A stretch of DNA of 64,000 nucleotides from Enterobacter asburiae (GTDB taxonomy: Bacteria; Pseudomonadota; Gammaproteobacteria; Enterobacterales; Enterobacteriaceae): the NCBI RefSeq assembly GCF_008080435.1, contig NZ_VRKN01000004.1, forward strand, positions 372,001 through 436,000, in the 5' to 3' direction. A program made the translations under genes and the position numbers. A model generated the notes under the pieces. That model saw nothing but the letters and a program-made list of their open reading frames with translations, searched no databases and had not been told where the DNA came from. Below, piece after piece: positions 33,808 to 47,200 of this stretch. How positions within the stretch are numbered: the first letter of the stretch is position 1; every line of letters begins with the position of its first letter.

Positions 33808-34819
33808 TTTTTTCCTTAAGTGCCTTCAGATAGTCCTGAACAGAGCGATTGTGGCTGGCAAGGTTGGTGTTAAAGGTATGCCCCCCTTTTCCATCAGCCA
33901 CAAAATAGAGATACGGTGTTTTAGCCGGATGCGCGGCAGCTTTGAGCGACGCGTCACTCGGCGTGGCAATCGGGCCTGGCGGTAAACCGCTAATCACGTA
34001 GGTATTATACGCCGTTGGCGTCTCCAGATCTTTTCTTGAGATCTTGCCGGTATAGCTCTCGCCCATGCCGTAGATAACGGTAGGGTCGGTTTGCAGACGC
34101 ATGCCGATACGCAGACGGTTGATAAATACCGATGCCACCCGATCGCGCTCAGCAGCGACGGCCGTCTCTTTCTCAATGATCGAGGCCATGGTCACAAACT
34201 GGTTTGGATCGCTGTAAGGCAATCCTTCCATTCGCCCTTCCCAGGCGGCATCCACGGCGGCGACCATTTTTTTGTGCGCCCGCTTCAGGATGGACACATC
34301 GGTCGTGCCTGCCGTGTACATCCAGGTGTCTGGCCAGAACCAGCCTTCCACCCATTCCGGATGTTCAAGCTTCAGTGCTTCAGCCACCGTCTGATAGCTA
34401 TCGTCTTTTAACGTATGTTTGATATACGGCGCGTCACGCAGCTGTTTGAGGTAATCGCTCAGGCGCATCCCTTCCACAAACCGTAAGGGGAACTGGGCTT
34501 CTTTGCCGCTTTCCAGCAGCTGCAGCATCTCTCTGACGCTCATTCCCGGCGTAAAGCGATAGGTACCGGCTTTGAAATGTGACAGCTCAGGTTCCACGCG
34601 CAATAGCCACTGGAATACACGTGGACGATTAATAATCTTGTCGCCATAGAGCTGTTCCCCAAGCGCCTGACGGCCGGTTCCCGCTTTCAGGGTAAAGATC
34701 GTTTCATCTTTAACCAGGATCTTACTGTCCGCCAGCTGGCGAACTTTCCATATGCCAGCTCCGCCAGCGACGCCCAGCGCAACGATGAGGATAAGGACAA
34801 AGCGCAACATTTTTTTCAT
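33797..34819 (-). CDS. mltG: Endolytic murein transglycosylase MltG (YceG)
   Basis: A 340-residue inner-membrane enzyme that cuts growing glycan strands and sets their length. One N-terminal membrane helix (about 5-22), a LysM-like region, then the YceG domain with the catalytic glutamate in [20 protein letters not shown], near residue 218. It sits between pabC and tmk with a 2-bp and an overlapping junction. Confidence 0.96.
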   Translation of the reverse strand: MKKMLRFVLILIVALGVAGGAGIWKVRQLADSKILVKDETIFTLKAGTGRQALGEQLYGDKIINRPRVFQWLLRVEPELSHFKAGTYRFTPGMSVREMLQLLESGKEAQFPLRFVEGMRLSDYLKQLRDAPYIKHTLKDDSYQTVAEALKLEHPEWVEGWFWPDTWMYTAGTTDVSILKRAHKKMVAAVDAAWEGRMEGLPYSDPNQFVTMASIIEKETAVAAERDRVASVFINRLRIGMRLQTDPTVIYGMGESYTGKISRKDLETPTAYNTYVISGLPPGPIATPSDASLKAAAHPAKTPYLYFVADGKGGHTFNTNLASHNRSVQDYLKALKEKNAQ

Positions 34820-34821
34820 GA

Positions 34822-35631
34822 CTATCTGGTTTGCTCACGTATCGGGGCTAAAAACTGAAACAGTTCGCGCGAAGACCAGCGTTGTTGACCATACGCACGA
34901 ACGGGTACAACTGGCATCAGCGCATTGCAGATGATAACTTCCTCTGCGGTCTGTAATGCAGTTTCTCCTGCGCTAACTTCGACAACGCGAAAGCCAGAGC
35001 GTGCCAGCTGTTCCAGACAAAGCTGACGCATTAACCCATTTACGCCAGCGTATTCCAGCGACGGAGTGAACACCTCTTCCCCCTGCCGCCAGAGTAAATT
35101 AGCCGCACAGCATTCCGTAATGAACCCTTCGCTGTCAAGAACCAGCGCTTCATCGGCGTCCGTCTGTTCAAGATGAGTACGAATGAGCACCTGCTCCAGG
35201 CGATTGAGATGCTTAAGCCCGGCCAGCATCGGGTTTCGTCCCAGTCGTATTGGGCTCAGCGTCAGCGTGACGCCGTCTTCTCGCCAGCGAGAGTAATGCG
35301 CAGGATAAGCAGAAACGGAGAGGATACGCGTTGGATTGAGGCACGATGCGGCGCTATAACCCCGGCCACCACTGCCGCGGCTGATGATAACCTTGAGTAC
35401 GCCGCTGTGCTTCCCGGATGCAAGCTGGCCCATTTCCTGACGCAATGTGTCCCAGTGCGTAAAGGGGATCATTAGCTTTTCACAGCCATGCTGCAGGCGT
35501 CGAATGTGCGCCTCCAGCAGGCAAACATCACCGTCCAGAATGCGCGCCGTCGTAAAGCAACCATCACCGAACTGTATCGCCCTGTCGCTGGCAGGCAGCG
35601 TGTCCTGCTCAAGGCCATTGATTAAAAACAT
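34822..35631 (-). CDS. pabC: Aminodeoxychorismate lyase PabC
   Basis: A 269-residue PLP enzyme of the branched-chain aminotransferase fold that makes p-aminobenzoate for folate. The PLP lysine is in [11 protein letters not shown], near residue 140. It follows fabF after 120 bp and a hairpin. Several positions differ from E. coli, but length and neighbours agree. Confidence 0.94.
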   Translation of the reverse strand: MFLINGLEQDTLPASDRAIQFGDGCFTTARILDGDVCLLEAHIRRLQHGCEKLMIPFTHWDTLRQEMGQLASGKHSGVLKVIISRGSGGRGYSAASCLNPTRILSVSAYPAHYSRWREDGVTLTLSPIRLGRNPMLAGLKHLNRLEQVLIRTHLEQTDADEALVLDSEGFITECCAANLLWRQGEEVFTPSLEYAGVNGLMRQLCLEQLARSGFRVVEVSAGETALQTAEEVIICNALMPVVPVRAYGQQRWSSRELFQFLAPIREQTR

Positions 35632-35703
35632 GGTGGCTCCTTATGCGTGGGCATTTAGTCTGGCAGGATGTTATGCAGCCGACAAGAAGATTAGGCTTAA
35701 TAA

Positions 35704-35732
35704 AAAAGGCCCGGCAAGCGGACCTTTTTAAT
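35704..35732 (-). terminator. Partial terminator after fabF
   Basis: On the minus strand GGTCCG and CGGGCC form a short stem with one mismatch, followed by TTTTTTATT. It lies between fabF and pabC, so it probably reduces rather than stops read-through. Confidence 0.65.
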
Positions 35733-35751
35733 TGCTATCGGGACGTCAGGA

Positions 35752-37050
<1,299 letters not shown>

Positions 37051-37051
37051 T

Positions 37052-37072
37052 CAGGCGGTCGAATGACCGCCT
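37052..37072 (-). terminator. Hairpin between acpP and fabF
   Basis: CAGGCGGTC and its complement around a short loop, followed on the minus strand by AGTTTTATCTTTTTT. It probably causes partial termination so that acpP is made in excess over fabF. Confidence 0.7.
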
Positions 37073-37084
37073 GGAGATGTTCAC

Positions 37085-37321
37085 TTACGCCTGGTGACCG
37101 TTGATGTAATCAATGGCAGCCTGAACGGTGGTGATCTTCTCAGCTTCTTCGTCCGGAATCTCAGTATCAAACTCTTCTTCCAGAGCCATTACCAGCTCAA
37201 CGGTGTCAAGAGAATCTGCGCCCAGGTCTTCAACGAAGGAAGCGGAGTTCACAACTTCTTCCTGCTTAACGCCCAGCTGCTCGCCGATAATTTTCTTAAC
37301 GCGTTCTTCGATAGTGCTCAT
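37085..37321 (-). CDS. acpP: Acyl carrier protein
   Basis: A 78-residue, very acidic carrier. The phosphopantetheine is attached to S37 in [12 protein letters not shown]. The sequence is the same as E. coli AcpP as far as I can recall. A 154-bp gap upstream, where acpP has its own promoter in E. coli, and the hairpin downstream fit its high expression. Confidence 0.98.
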   Translation of the reverse strand: MSTIEERVKKIIGEQLGVKQEEVVNSASFVEDLGADSLDTVELVMALEEEFDTEIPDEEAEKITTVQAAIDYINGHQA

Positions 37322-37475
37322 ACTCTTAAATTTCCTATCAAAACTCGCTTTCGCGATGGTTTTCGTAGTGTATAAAATGTTGAAAAATTTGCAACTAAAT
37401 CCCGGCAGTTCGTACCACGATTTTACGTTATTTTGAGGCCATTCGCCCTAATAACGCAAATATTTTTCATCGTGG

Positions 37476-38210
37476 TTAAACCATATACATCCCGCCGTTG
37501 ACGTGGAGGGTCTCACCAGTGATGTAACCCGCTTCGTCAGAGGCTAAAAATGCAACCGCGCTGGCGATTTCTTTAGGGTCGCCAAGACGACCCGCCGGAA
37601 CTGCCGCCAGCGTACCCGCACGCTGCTCATCCGTCAGCGCACGCGTCATGTCCGTTTCAATAAAGCCCGGAGCAACAACGTTTACTGTAATACCGCGGGA
37701 CGCAACTTCACGCGCCAGCGACTTACTGAAACCAATCAGACCTGCTTTCGCCGCAGCGTAGTTAGCCTGACCAGCATTTCCCATGGTACCAACCACAGAA
37801 CCGACAGTGATAATACGTCCATGACGCTTTTTCATCATAGCGCGCATTACCGCTTTTGACAGACGGAATACAGATGACAGGTTGGTTTCGATGATATCGT
37901 TCCACTCGTCGTCTTTCATTCGCATTAACAGGTTATCACGCGTGATCCCGGCATTGTTTACCAGAATATCCACTTCGCCAAACTCTGCGCGAATATTTTC
38001 CAGAACAGATTCGATAGATGCAGGTTCAGTCACATTCAGTACCAGACCTTTACCGTTTGCACCCAGATACTCGCTGATATTCTTCGCGCCATTCTCGCTG
38101 GTTGCTGTACCAATCACCTTCGCGCCGCGCGCAACCAGTGTTTCAGCAATTGCGCGCCCGATACCGCGGCTTGCGCCAGTGACCAGGGCAATTTTTCCTT
38201 CAAAACTCAT
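37476..38210 (-). CDS. fabG: 3-oxoacyl-ACP reductase FabG
   Basis: A 244-residue short-chain dehydrogenase that reduces beta-ketoacyl-ACP with NADPH. The cofactor motif is TGASRGIGRA near residue 11, the NAG motif is VNNAGITRDN, and the catalytic Tyr-Lys pair is in YAAAKAG near 151-155. It follows fabD with a 12-bp gap. Confidence 0.98.
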   Translation of the reverse strand: MSFEGKIALVTGASRGIGRAIAETLVARGAKVIGTATSENGAKNISEYLGANGKGLVLNVTEPASIESVLENIRAEFGEVDILVNNAGITRDNLLMRMKDDEWNDIIETNLSSVFRLSKAVMRAMMKKRHGRIITVGSVVGTMGNAGQANYAAAKAGLIGFSKSLAREVASRGITVNVVAPGFIETDMTRALTDEQRAGTLAAVPAGRLGDPKEIASAVAFLASDEAGYITGETLHVNGGMYMV

Positions 38211-38222
38211 GGTATTCCTCTT

Positions 38223-39152
38223 TTATTGCGAGAGTGCCGCTGACAGGGCTTCCGGCTCGTTAATCGCCGAGGCTGTCAGGGTGTCAACAATACGTTTTGT
38301 CAGGCCGGTGAGGACTTTACCTGGGCCGACTTCATACAGATGCTCAACGCCCTCCGCTGCCATAAACTCAACGGTTTTGGTCCACTGTACCGGGCTGTAG
38401 AGCTGGCGAACCAGTGCGTCACGGATAGCTTCCGGCGTGGTTTCGCATTTCACATCGACGTTGTTCACGACCGAAATCGTCGGTGCGTTAAACGTAATTT
38501 TTTCCAGCTCAACCGCCAGTTTCTCGGCAGCAGGCTTCATCAGCGCGCAGTGAGACGGCACGCTGACCGGAAGCGGCAGTGCACGCTTAGCACCCGCAGC
38601 TTTACAGGCCGCACCCGCACGCTCAACCGCTTCTTTATGACCGGCAATAACCACCTGGCCCGGCGAGTTGAAGTTTACCGGAGAGACAACCTGACCTTCA
38701 GCAGATTCTTCACACGCTTTCGCAATCGCAGCATCATCCAGACCAATGATGGCAGACATGCCACCGGTACCCGCTGGCACCGCTTCCTGCATGAATTTAC
38801 CGCGCAGTTCCACCAGACGTACTGCGTCAGCAAACGCGATCACACCGGCACACACCAGCGCAGAGTATTCACCCAGGCTATGACCCGCGAGCAGCGCTGG
38901 CGCTTTACCGCCCTGCTGCTGCCAGACACGCCACAGCGCAACGGACGCGGTCAGCAGCGCTGGCTGGGTCTGCCAGGTTTTGTTCAGTTCTTCGGCCGGA
39001 CCCTGCTGGGTCAGCGCCCATAAATCATAACCCAGTGCATCAGAAGCTTCACGGAAAGTCTCTTCAATTACCGGATAGTGTGCTGCCATTTCAGACAACA
39101 TCCCAACGGTTTGAGAGCCCTGGCCCGGAAACACAAAAGCAAATTGCGTCAT
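38223..39152 (-). CDS. fabD: Malonyl-CoA:ACP transacylase FabD
   Basis: A 309-residue enzyme that loads malonate onto AcpP. The nucleophile is S92 in GHSLGEYSAL, and the catalytic histidine lies in VPSHCALM near residue 201. It follows fabH with a 15-bp gap in the plsX-fabHDG series. Confidence 0.97.
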   Translation of the reverse strand: MTQFAFVFPGQGSQTVGMLSEMAAHYPVIEETFREASDALGYDLWALTQQGPAEELNKTWQTQPALLTASVALWRVWQQQGGKAPALLAGHSLGEYSALVCAGVIAFADAVRLVELRGKFMQEAVPAGTGGMSAIIGLDDAAIAKACEESAEGQVVSPVNFNSPGQVVIAGHKEAVERAGAACKAAGAKRALPLPVSVPSHCALMKPAAEKLAVELEKITFNAPTISVVNNVDVKCETTPEAIRDALVRQLYSPVQWTKTVEFMAAEGVEHLYEVGPGKVLTGLTKRIVDTLTASAINEPEALSAALSQ

Positions 39153-39167
39153 TTTTTATTCCTTATA

Positions 39168-40121
39168 CTAGAAACGAACCAGCGCGGAACCCCAGGTGAA
39201 CCCGCCACCGAAGGCTTCAAGCAAGACCAGCTGGCCCCGTTTGATTCGTCCATCGCGTACCGCTTCATCAAATGCGCACGGTACCGACGCCGCAGAGGTG
39301 TTGCCGTGACGATCCAGCGTCACCACAACGTTATCCATCGACATGCCCAGCTTTTTCGCGGTCGCGCTGATGATGCGCAGGTTTGCCTGATGCGGCACCA
39401 GCCAGTCGAGCGCGGAGCGCTCAAGGTTATTCGCTTCCAGGGTTTCATCAACGATGTGCGCAAGCTCAGTCACCGCCACCTTGAACACCTCGTTCCCTGC
39501 CATGGTCAGGTAAATCGAGTTGTCCGGATTAACGCGATCGGCGTTAGGCAGAGTCAACAGTTCGCCATAGCGGCCATCAGCATGAAGATGCGTCGAGATG
39601 ATACCCGGCTCTTCGGACTGCCCCAGCAGCACCGCACCCGCACCATCACCAAAAATAATGATCGTTCCACGATCGGTTGGATCGCAGGTACGCGCCAGCA
39701 CGTCAGCACCGATCACCAGCGCATATTTAACGGCACCGGATTTCACGTACTGATCGGCAACGCTCAGCGCATAGGTGAAGCCTGCGCACGCGGCAGCGAC
39801 GTCAAACGCCGGACAGCCTTTAATGCCGAGCATGTTCTGCACCTGGCACGCCGCGCTTGGGAAAGCATGCGTGGCAGACGTCGTGGCGACCACGATCAAA
39901 CCAATCTGTTCTTTATCAATGCCCGCCATTTCGATAGCACGCTGTGCGGCTTCGTAACCCATGGTCGACACGGTTTCGTCTGGCGCGGCAATACGACGTT
40001 CACGGATACCTGTGCGCGTGACAATCCACTCGTCAGACGTATCTACCATTTTTTCCAGATCGGCGTTGGTACGCACTTGTTTTGGCAGGTAGCTGCCGGT
40101 ACCTAAAATCTTCGTATACAT
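39168..40121 (-). CDS. fabH: Beta-ketoacyl-ACP synthase III FabH
   Basis: A 317-residue initiating condensing enzyme that joins acetyl-CoA and malonyl-ACP. The catalytic triad is C112 ([12 protein letters not shown]), the histidine of VPHQANLRI and the asparagine of GNTSAASVP. It begins 6 bp after plsX. Length equals E. coli FabH. Confidence 0.98.
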   Translation of the reverse strand: MYTKILGTGSYLPKQVRTNADLEKMVDTSDEWIVTRTGIRERRIAAPDETVSTMGYEAAQRAIEMAGIDKEQIGLIVVATTSATHAFPSAACQVQNMLGIKGCPAFDVAAACAGFTYALSVADQYVKSGAVKYALVIGADVLARTCDPTDRGTIIIFGDGAGAVLLGQSEEPGIISTHLHADGRYGELLTLPNADRVNPDNSIYLTMAGNEVFKVAVTELAHIVDETLEANNLERSALDWLVPHQANLRIISATAKKLGMSMDNVVVTLDRHGNTSAASVPCAFDEAVRDGRIKRGQLVLLEAFGGGFTWGSALVRF

Positions 40122-40127
40122 GTACGC

Positions 40128-41162
40128 TCAGTCACTTTTAGCTAATACAGATTCCAGGCGAGCGGCAATCCGCTGAGGGACTTGTCGCTGCACCGCCTGC
40201 ACTGCCTGTTCAATCGCGACAGCAAATGCTCGCTGATTGGCGGCGCCATGACTCTTAATCACGATGCCGCGCAATCCTAACAGACAGGCGCCATTATACT
40301 GGTCGGGGTTGAGGTGACTGAATCGCCGCGTCAGGCTCTTTTGTAACCAACGCTTCAATAAAATTAGCCACCAGGCGCTTTTTTTACCTTCTCCCTGAGA
40401 TTTCAGCAGAGAAAGAAACATGCGCACAACCCCTTCCATGGTCTTCAACGTTACGTTTCCGGTGAAGCCATCGCACACCAGAACATCCGTTTTACCCGTC
40501 AACAACTCATTGGCTTCGAGATAACCAATATAGTTGATGGAGGGAACCTGTTTGAGCAATTCAGCCGCTTCGCGAATGCTATCCAGGCCTTTGGTCTCTT
40601 CTTCACCAATGTTCAGTAACGCAACACGGGGATTGTTGATCCCGACTACTTCTTCTGCCAGCACCGAACCCATCACGGCAAACTGAGCCAGCATAGTACT
40701 ATCACAGTCGACGTTAGCGCCCAAATCGAGCACCACCGTTTTGCCCTTCTGCTGATGCGGTAACACCGTCACCAGCGCCGGGCGCTCAATACCTTCGATA
40801 GGTTTGAGCAGCAATTTCGACAGCCCCATCAGCGCGCCGGTATTCCCCGCGCTAACGCAAGCCTGGGCTCGTCCTTCTTTCACCAGCTCCAGCGCTATCC
40901 GCATAGAGCTGCCACGACTATTGCGAATAGCCTGCGAGGGTCGGGCATCACTGGCAATAACTGACTGCGCAGGAATAATCTGCAGACGCGAACGTTGTTC
41001 AAAGTCAGCTTTTGCGAGTAATGGCGTGATTGCGTCGGGATTGCCGACTAAAAGAAGTGTGAGTTGCGAATTAGAATTCAGTGCCTGCAATGCTGCAGGC
41101 ACTGTCACGGAAGGGCCAAAATCTCCCCCCATGACATCTAACGCCAGGGTTAGACGTGTCAA
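40128..41162 (-). CDS. plsX: Phosphate acyltransferase PlsX
   Basis: A 344-residue peripheral membrane enzyme that makes acyl-phosphate from acyl-ACP for phospholipid synthesis. The N-terminus [20 protein letters not shown] and the central [12 protein letters not shown] and [12 protein letters not shown] are typical. The C-terminus ends LESVLAKSD, about 12 residues shorter than the E. coli protein (356) and different in its last part; the core is intact, so this looks like normal variation. It is followed by fabH after 6 bp. Confidence 0.95.
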   Translation of the reverse strand: MTRLTLALDVMGGDFGPSVTVPAALQALNSNSQLTLLLVGNPDAITPLLAKADFEQRSRLQIIPAQSVIASDARPSQAIRNSRGSSMRIALELVKEGRAQACVSAGNTGALMGLSKLLLKPIEGIERPALVTVLPHQQKGKTVVLDLGANVDCDSTMLAQFAVMGSVLAEEVVGINNPRVALLNIGEEETKGLDSIREAAELLKQVPSINYIGYLEANELLTGKTDVLVCDGFTGNVTLKTMEGVVRMFLSLLKSQGEGKKSAWWLILLKRWLQKSLTRRFSHLNPDQYNGACLLGLRGIVIKSHGAANQRAFAVAIEQAVQAVQRQVPQRIAARLESVLAKSD

Positions 41163-41242
41163 GGTATCGTCGCAGCCTGGTTCGGTAAATTCCCCGTTTG
41201 CACGGGGAAATCCTCACTAAGCCTAATCACGCTTGCGCGTGA

Positions 41243-41428
<186 letters not shown>

Positions 41429-41432
41429 TCAA

Positions 41433-41966
<534 letters not shown>

Positions 41967-42094
41967 TTAACTTTGTAACGTCATAGAGTCAAAGAAAAAG
42001 GCAACCAGAGCTGCCTTTTGCCAATTATTCGCACACATTGCGGCCTGTAGTTTAAAATGGCTGGCATCGATACGCTATATCTGGTGATAAAAAT

Positions 42095-42679
42095 ATGCCA
42101 AATCTCGTCCTTGCTTCCACGTCTCCCTACCGCCGAATGCTGCTGGAAAAGCTCGGGATCCCGTTTGAATGCGCCGCGCCAGAGGTTGATGAGACGCCAC
42201 AGCCGGGCGAATCACCGCGTCATCTGGTGACGCGTCTTGCTAAGGAGAAAGCGCAGTCGCTGGCCGCACGCTATCCTTCGCATTTGATTATAGGCTCCGA
42301 TCAGGTTTGCGTGCTGGACGGCGAAATCACCGGCAAGCCCCATACGGAGGAGAACGCCTGCCAGCAGCTTCTGCGTGCGCGAGGCACTATCGTGACCTTT
42401 TATACGGGCCTGGCGCTCTATAACTCCGCCACTGGTCATCTGCAAACCGAATGCGAGCCGTTCGACGTACACTTCCGCCATCTCAGCGAGCAAGAGATTA
42501 TGGATTATGTGCGTCGGGAACGTCCGCTGAACTGCGCAGGAAGCTTTAAAAGTGAAGGATTGGGGATTGCGCTGTTCGACAAGCTGGACGGTCGCGATCC
42601 CAACACGCTGGTGGGGTTACCGCTGATTGCCTTGTGTCAGATGTTAAGGCGAGAAGAGTGTAATCCGCTGACCATGTGA
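42095..42679 (+). CDS. yceF: 7-methyl-GTP pyrophosphatase YceF (Maf-like)
   Basis: A 194-residue Maf-family nucleotide pyrophosphatase that removes modified nucleotides such as m7GTP. It has [20 protein letters not shown] at the N-terminus, the catalytic aspartate in [11 protein letters not shown] and the late segment [20 protein letters not shown]. It is divergent from yceD by 140 bp. Confidence 0.94.
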   Translation: MPNLVLASTSPYRRMLLEKLGIPFECAAPEVDETPQPGESPRHLVTRLAKEKAQSLAARYPSHLIIGSDQVCVLDGEITGKPHTEENACQQLLRARGTIVTFYTGLALYNSATGHLQTECEPFDVHFRHLSEQEIMDYVRRERPLNCAGSFKSEGLGIALFDKLDGRDPNTLVGLPLIALCQMLRREECNPLTM

Positions 42680-42698
42680 CTGGAACATTGCGGCCTGA

Positions 42699-42733
42699 TG
42701 CCCTCACCCCGGCCCTCTCCCACAGGGAGAGGG
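42699..42733. repeat. Dispersed palindromic repeat between yceF and rluC
   Basis: CCCTCTCCC, an ACA loop and GGGAGAGGG form a perfect nine-bp hairpin, preceded by GCCCTCACCCCGG. This sequence type recurs between genes in many enterobacteria. It lies between convergent genes and could serve as a terminator for both. Confidence 0.7.
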
Positions 42734-42745
42734 AGGAAGGCAAAA

Positions 42746-43693
42746 TCAGCCGCGCAGAACCTTAAGACAGCGTTTCAACTGCTCATCCAGCGGCGCTTCA
42801 ATACGGATGACTTCCCCCGTATTAGGATGGGTAAACTTCAGCGCTGCCGCATGCAGGAACAGACGCGACAGTCCCGTTCCCGCCAGTTGCTTATCAAACT
42901 CGCGGTCGCCATAGCGGTCATCAAAGGCGATTGGGTGCCCTGCAAACTGGGTATGCACACGGATCTGGTGGGTACGGCCCGTCACCGGGCTGCAGCGTAC
43001 CAGCGTGGCAAATTCGTAGCGTTCTTCCACTTTAAAGCGCGTCTCAGAGGGTTTCCCTTCCTGGTTCACGCGGACAATGCGCTCGCCGCTCTGCAAAATA
43101 TTTTTCAGCAGCGGCGCCTGCACCACTTTTACATGAGACTGCCACTGACCGCGAACCAGCGCCAGGTAGTCTTTCTGCATCCCTTTTTCACGCAGCTGTT
43201 CATGCAGAGAACGCAGCGCAGAACGCTTTTTCGCCACCAGCAGTACGCCAGAGGTGTCACGGTCAAGACGATGCACCAGTTCAAGAAAACGCGCTTCCGG
43301 GCGCAGGGCACGCAGCCCTTCAATCACGCCGAAGCTCAGACCGCTACCGCCATGGACAGCCGTTCCTGAAGGCTTATTCAGCACCAGAATGTGGTCATCT
43401 TCGTAAAGGATCACATCGCTCAGGGCCGCCACTTTCTGTAGCTTCGGTGAAACGGTCTCTTCTTCACGTTCCGCAACGCGCACCGGCGGAATACGCACTT
43501 CATCACCCGCCTCGAGTTTGTACTCGGGCTTCACGCGTTTTTTGTTAACCCGCACCTCGCCCTTACGCAGGATGCGGTAAATCATGCTCTTTGGCACCCC
43601 TTTCAACTGGGTGCGCAAAAAGTTATCGATACGTTGCCCCGCGTCATCTTCGGCGATGGCAACCATTTTTACGGCTGGAGTCTCTGTTTTCAT
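42746..43693 (-). CDS. rluC: 23S rRNA pseudouridine synthase RluC
   Basis: A 315-residue enzyme that makes pseudouridines 955, 2504 and 2580 in 23S rRNA. An S4 RNA-binding domain (about 18-80) precedes the RluA-type domain, with catalytic D144 in HRLDRDTSGVLL. It is divergent from rne across a long region, as in E. coli. Four residues shorter than the E. coli protein. Confidence 0.96.
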   Translation of the reverse strand: MKTETPAVKMVAIAEDDAGQRIDNFLRTQLKGVPKSMIYRILRKGEVRVNKKRVKPEYKLEAGDEVRIPPVRVAEREEETVSPKLQKVAALSDVILYEDDHILVLNKPSGTAVHGGSGLSFGVIEGLRALRPEARFLELVHRLDRDTSGVLLVAKKRSALRSLHEQLREKGMQKDYLALVRGQWQSHVKVVQAPLLKNILQSGERIVRVNQEGKPSETRFKVEERYEFATLVRCSPVTGRTHQIRVHTQFAGHPIAFDDRYGDREFDKQLAGTGLSRLFLHAAALKFTHPNTGEVIRIEAPLDEQLKRCLKVLRG

Positions 43694-44265
43694 GGTTGGC
43701 GATTCTAAATATCGTCAGCCATTAGCGCCACTCATTTTTCTATGCTTATATTTACTTTTACCCGGCCAGCTCCTCGTTTCGCGCAACCGATTTGGTGGTT
43801 ATTAAGCCAATCGCCATTCTGAAGTGAAGAAACTGTGAGTAACCGGGTGATAATTGGTAAAAGTCATCTTGCTATAACCCGGCGAGCAGTGGAATAATGA
43901 GGCTGTTTTCCGTGTTAAATCCTGGTTAAGTAAGGATGTTGACGGAATGACCAATTTTGTCTGACCGATCATCCACGCAGCAATGGCGTAAGACGTATTG
44001 ATCTTTCAGGCAGTTAGCGGGCTGCGGGTTGCAGTACTTCCCGGTATAAGGATTGTTCTCTGGAGAGTTCTACCCAGGCAATTCCCCTGATAATTGCGCT
44101 GTGTTTCCGTATGAAACACAGGCAACCGACACTCTGCGCCTCTTAAGCGAGCGACAACCGTGAGGTTGGCGACGTGAACAGACACGAGGCCATCGGTTCA
44201 TACCCCGGAAAGCGTCACCTTGCCCGCAGCTTTGTCGTCAATGTAAGAATAACGAGTAAGTTACG
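43694..44265 (+). promoter_or_regulatory. rluC-rne intergenic region with rne promoter and long 5' leader
   Basis: This 572-bp stretch has no gene. TTGCTA (43869-43874) and AATAAT (43893-43898) form a sigma-70-like promoter predicting a start near 43905, which gives the 361-base leader known for E. coli rne. From about 43965 onward the leader is almost the same as in E. coli, including the hp2 hairpin (about 44008-44037, GCGGGCTGC region) through which RNase E lowers its own mRNA. The first 60 bases of the leader are more diverged. Confidence 0.8.
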
Positions 44266-47200
44266 ATGAAAAGAATGTTAATCAACGCAACTCAGCAAGA
44301 AGAGTTGCGTGTCGCCCTTGTGGATGGGCAGCGCCTGTACGATCTGGATATCGAAAGTCCTGGACACGAACAGAAAAAAGCGAACATTTACAAAGGTAAA
44401 ATCACCCGCATTGAACCAAGCCTTGAAGCTGCATTTGTCGATTACGGTGCTGAGCGTCATGGTTTCCTCCCTCTGAAAGAAATCGCCCGCGAATATTTCC
44501 CCGCAAACTACAACGCCCATGGCCGCCCAAACATCAAAGATGTTCTGCGTGAAGGTCAGGAAGTTATTGTTCAGATTGATAAAGAAGAGCGCGGCAACAA
44601 AGGTGCCGCACTGACCACCTTTATCAGCCTGGCAGGGAGCTATCTGGTTCTGATGCCTAACAACCCGCGTGCGGGTGGCATCTCTCGCCGTATCGAAGGT
44701 GATGACCGTACCGAGCTGAAAGAAGCGCTGGCAAGCCTCGAACTGCCTGATGGCATGGGGCTTATCGTGCGTACCGCAGGCGTAGGCAAATCCGCCGAAG
44801 CCCTGCAGTGGGACCTGAGCTTCCGTCTGAAGCACTGGGAAGCCATTCAGAAAGCAGCGGAAAGCCGCCCGGCTCCGTTCCTGATCCACCAGGAAAGCAA
44901 CGTTATCGTGCGTGCCTTCCGTGATTACCTGCGTCAGGACATCGGTGAGATTCTGATCGACAACCCGAAAGTGCTTGAGCTGGCGCGCCAGCACATCGCC
45001 GCGCTGGGTCGTCCGGATTTCACCAGCAAAATTAAACTGTACACCGGTGAAATCCCGCTGTTCAGCCACTATCAGATCGAATCCCAGATTGAGTCCGCCT
45101 TCCAGCGTGAAGTGCGTCTGCCATCCGGCGGTTCTATCGTTATCGATACCACTGAAGCGCTGACCGCTATCGACATCAACTCCGCGCGTGCAACACGCGG
45201 TGGCGATATCGAAGAGACCGCCTTCAACACTAACCTTGAAGCCGCTGATGAAATCGCCCGCCAGCTCCGCCTGCGCGACCTGGGTGGTCTGATTGTTATC
45301 GACTTCATCGACATGACCCCTGTTCGCCACCAGCGTGCGGTTGAAAACCGTCTGCGCGAGGCGGTGCGTCAGGATCGTGCGCGTATCCAGATTAGTCATA
45401 TCTCACGCTTCGGCCTGCTGGAGATGTCCCGTCAGCGTCTGAGCCCGTCTCTTGGTGAGTCCAGCCATCACGTTTGTCCGCGCTGCTCCGGCACCGGTAC
45501 CGTGCGTGATAACGAATCGCTGTCCCTCTCTATCCTGCGTCTGATTGAAGAAGAAGCGCTGAAAGAGAATACCAAAGAGGTTCACGCGATTGTTCCTGTG
45601 CCAATTGCTTCCTACCTGCTGAACGAAAAACGTGCAGCGGTAAGTGCCATTGAAACGCGTCAGGGTGGCGTTCGCTGCATCATCGTGCCAAACGATCAGA
45701 TGGAAACCCCGCACTATCACGTGCTGCGTGTCCGTAAAGGCGAAGAGACGTCCACGCTCAGCTACCTGCTGCCGAAGCTGCATGAAGAAGAGATGGCCCT
45801 GCCTTCCGATGAAGAGCCAGCCGAGCGTAAACTGCCAGAGCAGCCTGCGTTAGCGACCTTCATCATGCCTGAAGCGCCACCGGAAGCGGCCCTGGAAAAA
45901 CCTGCGGCCCAACCTGCAGCGCAGAAACCAGAAGCAGCGGTAGCGAAAGCCCAGCCGGCGCAACCGGGTCTGCTGAGCCGCTTCTTTGGCGCGCTGAAGA
46001 AGATGTTTGCTGATGAAGAAGTTCAGCCAGAGCAGCCGAAAGAAGAGCCTAAAGCGGCCAAACCAGAGCGTCAGCAGGACCGCCGTAAGCGTCAGAACAA
46101 CCGCCGCGATCGTAATGACCGTAGCGACCGTAATGACCGCGGTGAGCGTCGTGATAACCGTTCTGAGAATAACGAAGGCCGTGAGCAACGCGAAGACAAC
46201 CGTCGCAACCGTCGCGAGAAACAACAGCCGAATGTTGAAGATCGTGAAATTCGCCAGCAGGCGGGCGATGAGTCTGAGAAGAGCAAACCGCGTGACGACC
46301 AGCAGCCGCGCCGTGAACGCAACCGTCGCCGTAACGACGAGAAGCGTCAGGCACAGCAGGAAGTCAAAAACCTGAACCGCGAAGAGCCTGTTGAACAGCA
46401 GGACGGCGAGCAGGAAGAACGTACTCAGGTTATGCCGCGTCGTAAGCCGCGCCAGCTTGCTCAGAAAGTACGCTTCACCTCTGAAGCTACCGAAGAATCA
46501 ACCGTTGTCGCGGTTGAAACAAGCGAGAGCGCAACCGGTACACAAGTGGCAAAAGTTGACCTGCCAGCGGTCGTTGAAAACAACGTTGAGCAGGATGATA
46601 GCGGTGAAAACCGTGATAACGCCGGTATGCCGCGCCGTTCACGTCGTTCTCCACGTCATCTGCGCGTCAGCGGTCAGCGTCGTCGTCGCTATCGTGACGA
46701 GCGTTACCCGACTCAGTCACCAATGCCACTGACCATTGCCTGTGCTTCACCAGAAATGGCGTCAGGTAAAGTCTGGATCCGCTACCCGGTTGCTCGCCCG
46801 GAGCAGGTTGTTGAAGAACAGCCTGTAACCGAAGAGGTGATTGCACCCGCAGCTGCGGTAGAAGACGTCGTGACTGAAGCAGCAACCGTGGTTGAACCTC
46901 AGGTTGTTGAAACTGAAGCACCTCACGCAGTGGAAGTTGAAACCACCCATCCAGAAGTGATTGCCGCGCCGGTTGATGCCGCACCGCAGCTTATTGCCGA
47001 AGAAGATGCCGTGGTGGCAGAGGAAGTGGCTGAAGAGGCTGTACCTGTAGCCGCAGTGGAAGACACCGCTGAAGACACCGCTGAAGCCATCGTCGAAACT
47101 ACCACTGAAGAAGTCGTTCAGGACGTTGAGATTCAGGTTGAACCGGTTGTTGAAGAAACGAAAGCGCCTGAAGTGAAGCCAGCGCCGGTTGTTTCTGCGC

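Noticed and set aside
39078..40106. 342-codon plus-strand frame across fabH
   Set aside because: Arginine- and histidine-rich composition typical of an antisense shadow; fabH and fabD on the other strand are certain.
44278..45399. Long minus-strand open frame of 373 codons inside rne
   Set aside because: It is an antisense shadow of the strongly conserved RNase E catalytic half, has no ribosome binding site and resembles no known family.
46080..46350. Imperfect short repeats in rne resembling a tandem repeat locus
   Set aside because: They encode the arginine/aspartate-rich RNA-binding segment normal for RNase E; repeats reflect composition.
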